In this document: piece after piece, positions 57,651 through 64,000 of the stretch | Position numbering within the stretch: the stretch's first letter is position 1 | How the letters are laid out: each line of letters opens with the position of its first letter | Source of the DNA: Begonia masoniana | Lineage: Eukaryota; Streptophyta; Magnoliopsida; Cucurbitales; Begoniaceae | Assembly: GCA_022432975.1 (NCBI GenBank) | Contig: CM039509.1 | Location: 24,831,432 to 24,895,431, forward strand | DNA length: 64,000 nt | Direction of reading: 5' to 3' | Notes under the pieces: model-generated | The model's database searches: none | What the model was told of the DNA's origin: nothing | The model's input: only the letters and a program-made list of their open reading frames with translations | Position numbers and translations under genes: made by a program

Positions 57651-58760
57651 AAAGTAGTTCATCCTCCTTTAGAACCAGTAAATTTACAAAGTGAAAATAC
57701 AATCGTAGAAGCCATTCCTTTGGTAGATTGTTCTTAGCCAATAACTGAGAAAGAACAACTTATTATAAAACAAAATAATTTTACCAATCTAAACAATACA
57801 ACTATTAAACAAAACAACACAACTATTAAACAAAACAACACAACTATCAACAATACATCCTACCGTTCCATGGTGTAGGCCCGAAGGCGACAAAACACAC
57901 AATCCATTACTTACCTGGCGTCCTAGCTCGCATAGGATACCCGGCTCCCTATCCACCTACGGCTCGACCTACGATAAATATTCAAACTTCATTACAATCA
58001 AGCCTACATTCACCAATTACTCTCAAACTACTATTTCTAACTAAAACCTAACTAAATGGCCACTAATTTGGGTTCGGTAAAAACCGACCCGAAACTTCAA
58101 ACGTGCATAACTTTCGCGTCGGATATCGGAATCGAACGATTCCAGTAGCCACGTACTCCTCTAATATCCTATTTTAACCTGTCAAAAGGAATTTTAAAAC
58201 AAACGATCGTAGCTAGGTCAAATATTAGAAAACCTGAATCTGCCCTAAACCGCGAATTTCATCCCTCTCGGTTTTCCATCAATTTTCACCAAATTCCTCA
58301 CCAATCGACCACCCACACCCTCAATTAGAATAAACAACCAAAATCCCGAGGCTACACATCACCAAACTCGAAATGCCCAAATCGGGCTTGCTGAATTTTG
58401 CCCAAATAGGGCTCCTCACAGTCAGGCGACTAAAGCCGGCCTAATGTCTTGCAATCTCGAGCCAAGACCGCCCAAAAACGGCCGGTGATCGGAGCTCAAA
58501 CTAGCCCGTCACCCTCGGCTACGAACAGAACCGAAAACAGGGCAAAAGAGGACTTACCCGTCGGTTCGTGCACGGAGACAACCAGAACTGGCTCGTCGCC
58601 GTTGTCTGGTCGGAAAACATTGGAAATCGGCGGTGAACAAGTCGCCGAACGTTGCTCGCGTCTCTCCTTCGCCGTCGGGTCTTCGGCGCTCGAACAGCTC
58701 GAACGACAGAATGGCCTCGAGCCATTCTGTCGTTCCTCTTTTATTTTTTATTTTTAAAAT

Positions 58761-58795
<35 letters not shown>

Positions 58796-59053
58796 CTAAA
58801 CATTAATACAAATTACATCTCCTCCCATACAATCAACTGTTAAATTTCTATAATTTAAATCTCACCCCATACCCGGCTTTAGTTCAACCAAATTTATTCA
58901 CTTTTCTTTTAATTAAGTAAAACAACTATAAATTAATTAAAACAACTATTTTATTAAACAACCACCTTATCCTTTTATTTTCTCTCCAAATTTTTCCTTC
59001 TAACTTAAATAAATTCTAAGATCCATAACTTCATTAAATTATCAGGTGTTACA

Positions 59054-60081
59054 TTCCACCCTCCTTACAAAAATTTTGTCCTCAAAATTTGTGGCACTTT
59101 AGTAATCCTTTAACTTACACACTCTAAGCTACCATCCTAACTTTTGAGTTGCCCCCCGAACTCTTGATTAAGCTATGCTCTTACTCACCAAGTGAGGAAT
59201 GACAATTCCTACATCTCCAAAGTTTTGACTTCCATTCCCTGCTTCTACACTCCATAGCTCAAATACTAATACATCTAATGACATGAACTGTTTCAGTTAT
59301 CACGAGGACTCTTAAATCCCACTAACTTAGTTCTCAAACCCCTCTAACGTAGTTCTTAACTCTAATTGTTCCCTGAGCTCAATTCACTTAGCCCCTCATG
59401 AACCTTACTTCTAAGTACACTCACATAATCTTGAGTTGTCACACTAAATGTCAACTACGTTACTGCCTAAATCACCTACTGAGTACCCCTAATAACATAT
59501 CAAGCAATGAAAACAATTCCTACAACTTCAAGTTTTAACCTTCCCAGCTATGATCTTTAACGTTCTTATGATCATCACACATTTGCATAACTTAAAATCT
59601 CTGTGTGAGACCTTTCTTTCCTTCTTATTCGTTATTCTCTAAAGTTTTCAATTTCCTTTACCCAAGATCTAGAAGCACTCGAGGTCTAACTTACATCCTA
59701 CGCTTAAGTTTATTCATTTAAACTTATCAACTCCAGCCTAAGTTATTCACCAAATTCGCACACTACTAAATCTTTTCCAAGTTCTTCTCAATACTAATAC
59801 AATTATATAATTTCTCTCAGAATTCTCTCCAAAGTTTCATAATTAAATCTACTCTCTTTTGTTCTTCCTACTCGCTAAGTCTCCTACTCGCTAAGTCTCC
59901 TACTCGTTTCTAGTCCACTACAATCACAAAACAACAGGGGTTAAACCAAACAAACAGGGATTAAACCAATCTAATCTTAGATATAAACTAACTAAAAGTA
60001 AAGAAATACTTACAGTCGGTGAAGCACGTTGCATGGCGGCCGGCATTGTCAGGTAATCTTTCGAACGACTCGACCATTTTT
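59054..60081 (-). other. Non-coding internal domain of F2
   Basis: Minus strand: PBS, then a leader containing TGCTTCACCGACTGTAAGTA (a donor-like GTAAGT as in the pre-gag intron of A and B), then about 900 bases with many stops in all frames, ending in AAGGAGGGTGGAA. Conserved with 41837-42823 along its length despite lacking coding sequence. Confidence 0.8.
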
Positions 60082-60093
60082 GCTCTGATACCA
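60082..60093 (-). other. Primer binding site of F2
   Basis: Minus strand TGGTATCAGAGC, three bases from the LTR end at 60097. Confidence 0.88.
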
Positions 60094-60665
60094 TCTTGTA
60101 ACACCCCCAAACCCACCCTGGCTCGGTGCGCTACTTGGCTCACTCTAACCCCGATAATTCTTATAACCACCAAAATATAAAATAAAACTGACACAGCGAA
60201 GTTTAAAGCTAAGTCTCCCGAAGCTCTCTCATGTCATGCCTAGCTGCCTAGACTCACTAATTTTCAATTAATCCTAACCATTAGGTACCACGGCAACCTC
60301 CCTGAAAATTTTGACAAAGTAACGCCTAAAAATAGCGAATAAATCCCAACCAATCCAGAATACTCCTACTCAACTTACCAGCATACGAAATCTCCAAATA
60401 GCAGTAAAGAGGGAAACTAAAATACGAACATCCCAAAGTGAAGAAAGTCCACAGTATAGGGCGACACATCACCCTTAACTATGATTATATACAATAATTA
60501 CAAATAGCTATACCATAACTGTCAAAAACATCAATCAAAATACAAAGCCCCACATTTCCCAGAAGACCATGGTCGAGGCGCCCCGACAGCTGCCTGCACC
60601 GGCGTGCCCCGTGTGCCACCGACTGCCGCATAATCCTGGCTCCCTCGTCTTGTAGCGACCCTAGC

Positions 60666-61583
60666 TGTAACACCCGAGTTTTTTCGGGTTTTCGCTCCAA
60701 GGCTATTTTCGTAAATAAGTAAATTAGGTCCGTTTTGTGGGCGGATAGTTTTATTATGACCCTAGAAATTTATGGGGATTTGTAGAAGAATAAGTGAAAT
60801 TTTAGAAACCCAAATCGAGAAGAGTAATGCTAGAGTTCCCGTTTTAGCCTATAGTATTTTAAGTCGTAAAAATGGTAAATTAAGTCCGTTCTACGAACGG
60901 AGAGTTTCGTTAGAACCCTAGTGATTAATATGGATTTATGGAAGAATAAGAAAATTTTGAAGAGACCAAACCGATGAGTTAAATAACGGATTCGTTAGGA
61001 AATCAAGTGAGAGGGTAAAAAGGTAATTTGGTAAGTAAGTTTTATAAAAATTACAAATACCCCTCCTCTTCACTTTTCCTTCTCCAGAACGTGTTTCCCT
61101 TTTTTTTTCCCTTTCTCCCTTGGCGACGTTTTCTCCCCGCGGCCTTCTCCTTCAACGCCGATCGTCCATCTCTTCCGGCGATCGTTTCTTTCGGTTTTCT
61201 TCGACAAACCCAAGCCCTAGGTAAGGACTCTAGTATTATACGAGTTTATTTTGATTTAGGGTTAGGTTTTGATTGGGTTGATTTCGATTTAGGGTTTTGT
61301 TAGGAATCTCCGATTTTGGTTAGAAATCGTTGGGATGTTTAAATTAGTTTCCTTTGACGATCTATTTACGATTATTGACGATGGTTAAGTGAGATTGTGG
61401 TTATTGACGGATTTAGGTTATATTTTTAGTTGTTGAAGGTTGTAAAATCTCCATTAATGGAGTTTGGTATTTTGTGAGCACCACGTGCTCGATGAAATGC
61501 CTAAATGGAGAAAATAGAAGTTTTAGGAGAAATTGCTTTGGCTAGAGACTTAGTTTAAGTTTAGAATTCGTTGATTCAGGATT
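60666..61583 (+). mobile_element. Truncated Tekay-type LTR I1
   Basis: Starts TGTAACACCCGAG and follows the first 1.1 kb of solo LTR I2 (7054), with matching blocks such as AGAGTAATGCTAGAGTTCCC and GGCTAGAGACTTAGTTTAAG. It has a TATA region before 61060, pyrimidine patch, donor GTAAGG at 61221 and telo-box repeats at 61255-61300. It ends at TTCAGGATT, where a foldback sequence begins, before the 45-base block would occur. Confidence 0.8.
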
Positions 61584-61786
61584 TGTAACGACCCGACCCC
61601 ACAGGCCCGCCAGTCGTGCAGTCCCGGCTCACACAGGGCCCTGCCACGTGTGTCCCCTCAGGGCCGTCCACGTGTACTCACGATCTTCTCCCCCCTGGAA
61701 AGGGAGTTTTTGCCTTCCCCCCCACTCGAACCCCTGACCTCCAGGACATAGTCCAAGGGCTACAAGTGAGGAGTACCACTGAGCTA
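61584..61786 (-). repeat. Half foldback unit with tRNA-like core, fused to the J primer site
   Basis: Plus strand TGTAACGACCCGACCCC through the tRNA-like core to GAGCTA, nearly identical to one arm plus core of the units at 46206-47141, but without the second arm. On the minus strand the order is J LTR, PBS (TGGTATCAGAGC), then directly TAGCTCAGTGGTA (A box), then GGTTCGAGT (B box) and the arm ending GGTCGTTACA. Confidence 0.75.
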
Positions 61787-62040
61787 GCTCTGATACCAAC
61801 TTGTAACGCCCCGAACCCGCCCCAGGCCCGGTGCGCTACGTTGCTAAGCAACCCCGCATTTAAAACGTAATTTAAAAATAATTATCTTAAATATTTCGAC
61901 TCGTTTTCGGGTTTTTTGAACCCTCAAAAATTGTTGGGAAACGGGCCCAAAATACGTTTAAAATATGTCGGAAAATGTCGGGTCAAAACATTGTAAAAGT
62001 TGGGAAAAATTTTCAAAAAAACCAAATTTTGGCCTCAAAG

Positions 62041-62160
62041 GGCCGCTGGGCGCGCGCTGGGTGCCGCGCGCTCCCAGACAGCGCGCCAGCGGGCGCCTCG
62101 TGCGCGCGCTGTGCGCGCCGCGCGCGCCTACGCGCGCTGGGGCGCGCCTGCGCGCCCCAA
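62041..62160 (+). repeat. GCGCGC-rich palindromic tract in LTR J
   Basis: Dense GCGCGC and CGCGCG runs, followed by CGATCG-containing palindromes to about 62280. It is in the position where A and C have TCGCTGC arrays and K has GATCGATC arrays. Confidence 0.8.
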
Positions 62161-63113
62161 CATGGTCAACGCGACCGATCGCGGCCCAACGCCCGATCGA
62201 TCGGGCCTTCTCGGGTTTTCTTCACTCAAAAACATCCCGACCGCGACCGATCGTGCCCCGGGCCCGACCAATCGGGCCGGCTCGGGTTTTTCACAACCAA
62301 AAACACTCAAAAATACCCAATTCGACCTTCCCTCACTTTTCTTCACATTTCACCACCCCGAACACTTCCAAAAATCACGAAACTTTAACCATACCTTCCC
62401 GACATCCAAACCTTCAAGTCTCGTAAAAATCTCGTAAAACCGATTTAAAACAAATATTAACAAAAATAAATAACGTGACCCGACGTCATTTGTTTTAAAA
62501 TCAAAACCGACAGTATAACGACTAATAATTCTAAACCCGAAATCCTGAAAAACAAATACTTAAAACCATGACTCAATCCCGTTTAGACCAGAACAATTCC
62601 ACAACCATTTACACTAAACAACTCTCACGAATCAACCACAAAATCCCACAATCCCAACTACAAGCCAAAATCTCACCAAACCGATCACCTAATCTCACAC
62701 TAACAACTGCAACCCACAAAATACCCCAGTTGCCGAACACCAACCCCACCGCCCGAAGACTTAGGCCGAGACGCCCCGACAACTGCCCGCACCGGCATAC
62801 CGCGTACATCAACGACTGCGTCCCAATCTTAGCTTTCCTCGTATCTCTAACTTGTACTGCTGTCGCCACCTACACCACAGAACACACACACACACGTAAG
62901 CTTACGCTTAGCAAGTAGGGAATAATAAATATAAATAAAACAATGCACACACCACCCTACCCTAGCACAACAACACAACACCACTCAACACGACAACTCA
63001 ACACAACAACATAACACCACTCAACACGACAACTCAACACAACAACACAACACCACTCAATGCAACTCAACAAACTGGCTCAACCTAACACGACAACACG
63101 ACCCAACAATTCT

Positions 63114-63347
63114 AGTTGCCCGCACCCGAAAGGATGCCTTAGTTGCCCGCCCCGAAGGGCCTTAGTTGCCCGCACCGAGGTGCCTTAATTGCCCGCCCCG
63201 AAGGGCCTTAGTTGCCCGCACCGAAGTGGCTTAGTTGCCCGCCCAGAAGGGCCTTAGTTGCCCGCACCGAAGTGCCTTAGTTGCCCGCCCCGAAGGGCCT
63301 TAGTTGCCCGCCCCGAAGGGCCTTAGTTGCCCGCCCCGAAGGGCCTT
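63114..63347 (+). repeat. 23-bp tandem repeat in LTR J
   Basis: About ten units of TTAGTTGCCCGCCCCGAAGG and variants, with alternating CCCCGAAGGG and CACCGAAGTG forms that are themselves inverted repeats. It lies in candidate intron 2, as the 40-bp array does in F1. Confidence 0.9.
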
Positions 63348-64000
63348 ACACTTTAACCGACTACCATGCCAACTAATGCAACACCACACGACAACCAACC
63401 AATACAACACCACACGACAACCAACCAATGCAACACCACATGACAACCAACTAATGCAACACCACACGACATAACACAACATAACAACGCAACACAACAC
63501 GAAACCAAACAACCAACCAATGCAACCCTCAACAAAATAGCAACACATCACTAAGCAAAAACAAATAACCATTACTTACCGTTCTATGGTGTAGGCCCGA
63601 AGGCAAAAAGGATGACAACCACTACTTACCTGGATGCTCGGTTTTCCACTGGCTTACTTTCATCGTCCAATTCAAACGCTCGACGACCTAAATAATGAAA
63701 CTTCACTTAATAAGTTACCAATACAATTCTAAAAAGATCCTTAAACTTAACTAACCAACAACTAAGCAATTCCCACTTCTAAACATCTAAACCCGGTTTT
63801 TGCACAAATTACCGACATCTAACTTTAAACGGCCGTAACTTTCTCATTCATAACTTTCTCGTTTTTCAACGGAATTCGACGTGCCACCCCAACTCGGAAA
63901 CCTCTACACGTCTACTATCCATTGAAATGCTTAAATCCATTAAACAAGACACTGGACCAATCCGAAAATGGCCAAGATAGAATCGGTGCCCTATTTACCT

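Larger units (their letters stand above)
54660..57830 (+). pseudogene. Endogenous pararetrovirus-like relic, split by solo LTR H
   Basis: Plus-strand open pieces at 54686-54868 and 54869-55189, separated by a TAG. They have the flavour of the movement-protein end of a petuvirus-like Caulimoviridae polyprotein: VVPRLIDWKEVTFPTNW, then a Ser/Gln-rich linker. A further open piece (about 55248-55460) contains HTIFRKWFFKKH and YFTAWYWN. It resumes after the LTR at 57651 with a TAG inside, and stops at the F2 LTR near 57831. No capsid, protease or RT is present. Such relics are common in plant genomes; this one is broken by stops, a frame change and the LTR, and cannot be functional. Family assignment is by eye. 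Confidence 0.55.
57831..60665 (-). mobile_element. Non-autonomous LTR element F2
   Basis: Minus-strand copy of the F family. The 3' LTR occupies 59053 down to a truncation near 57831; the internal non-coding domain is 59054-60081; PBS 60082-60093 (TGGTATCAGAGC on the minus strand); the 5' LTR starts at 60097 and is cut at 60665 by LTR I1. The 3' LTR keeps donor GTAAGT (57914-57909) and the 54-base exon-like block (57968-57915). The internal domain of about 1.03 kb closely matches F1 in reverse, and neither copy encodes gag or pol, so this is a family trait rather than a single deletion. Confidence 0.85.
61787..64000 (-). mobile_element. LTR element J: PBS and 5' LTR, partial
   Basis: PBS complement at 61787-61798, LTR starting (plus strand) TGTAACGCCC at 61802 and running past the window end. 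Minus-strand cassette: intron 2 donor GTAAGT at 63629-63624, acceptor TGTAG at about 62871, 58-base exon-like block 63687-63630, first acceptor TTATTTAG at 63688 onward. It shares modules with F (GTGTAGGCC and the repeats before the acceptor), so it is probably a relative. Open frames in 61965-62440 come from GC-rich repeats and are not genes. Confidence 0.7.

Noticed and set aside
58449..58757. 102-codon open frame, mirrored at 43034-43387
   Set aside because: Present in both F LTRs in the region of the first exon-like block, but frame and length are not preserved between copies.
61965..62437. Three overlapping plus-strand open frames (137-153 codons)
   Set aside because: Arise from GC-rich palindromic DNA that lacks stop codons in several frames; no domain and inside LTR J.
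63300..63572. Cys/Val-rich minus-strand open frame (90 codons)
   Set aside because: Translation of CACCACACGACAACC-type repeats; low complexity.

Overview
The window is plant nuclear DNA, almost certainly eudicot pericentromeric or other repeat-rich heterochromatin. I found no intact host gene. What can be read is a stack of LTR retrotransposons dominated by Ty3/gypsy chromoviruses of the Tekay/Del type: gag with zinc knuckle, PR-RT-RNase H-IN, a C-terminal chromodomain, tRNA-iMet primer sites and LTRs of about 2.2-2.8 kb that start TGTAA and end TTACA. The species cannot be fixed from the sequence alone.

Layout, left to right (letters are my own labels). 1-4676: part of a minus-strand gypsy element L (decayed gag, leader, PBS, 5' LTR) carrying a solo LTR M (1887-3086). 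L sits in the integrase of a plus-strand Tekay element K, whose 3' end (4677-9977) is itself broken by solo LTR I2 (7054-9600). 9978-10525: a short possibly pararetroviral stretch. 10526-41836: a decayed minus-strand Tekay element D, containing solo LTR E (14220-17053) in its integrase and the 20.8-kb insertion B (19806-40574) in its gag. B holds a nearly intact 9.86-kb element A (23830-33689) in its RNase H region and solo LTR C (37523-40201) in its 3' LTR. 41837-46205: non-autonomous element F1 and truncated LTR G. 46206-47141: a 936-bp array of three foldback palindromes with a tRNA-like core. 47142-50790: MULE transposase relic, a TRIM with 113-bp LTRs, and a plant-transposon-protein relic. 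50791-54650: low-copy degenerate DNA, an unrecognised gene-like fragment and a Ty1/copia relic. 54660-57830: an endogenous pararetrovirus-like relic split by solo LTR H. 57831-64000: non-autonomous F2 (minus), truncated LTR I1, a half foldback joined to the PBS of element J, and the J LTR running off the window.

Seven insertions (M, I2, E, B, A, C, H) have perfect 5-bp target-site duplications that I could read on both sides, so the insertion order is firm: D before B before A and C; K before L before M.

The main observation is that nearly every Tekay-type LTR here, from families otherwise hard to align, carries the same transcription-unit layout. There is a TATA box, then a splice-donor-like GTAAGT/GTATGT, telomere-box repeats (TTAGGGTTT), a splice acceptor, an exon-2-like block of mostly 45-46 bases, a second donor (AG|GTAAGT), about 540-760 bases, and a TGTAG|GT acceptor. 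A third short intron-like interval (63-65 bases) precedes the gag ATG in A, B and D. The LTRs therefore look like spliced leaders embedded in the repeat. The second observation is the foldback array with LTR-like termini and an internal pol III-type A/B box.
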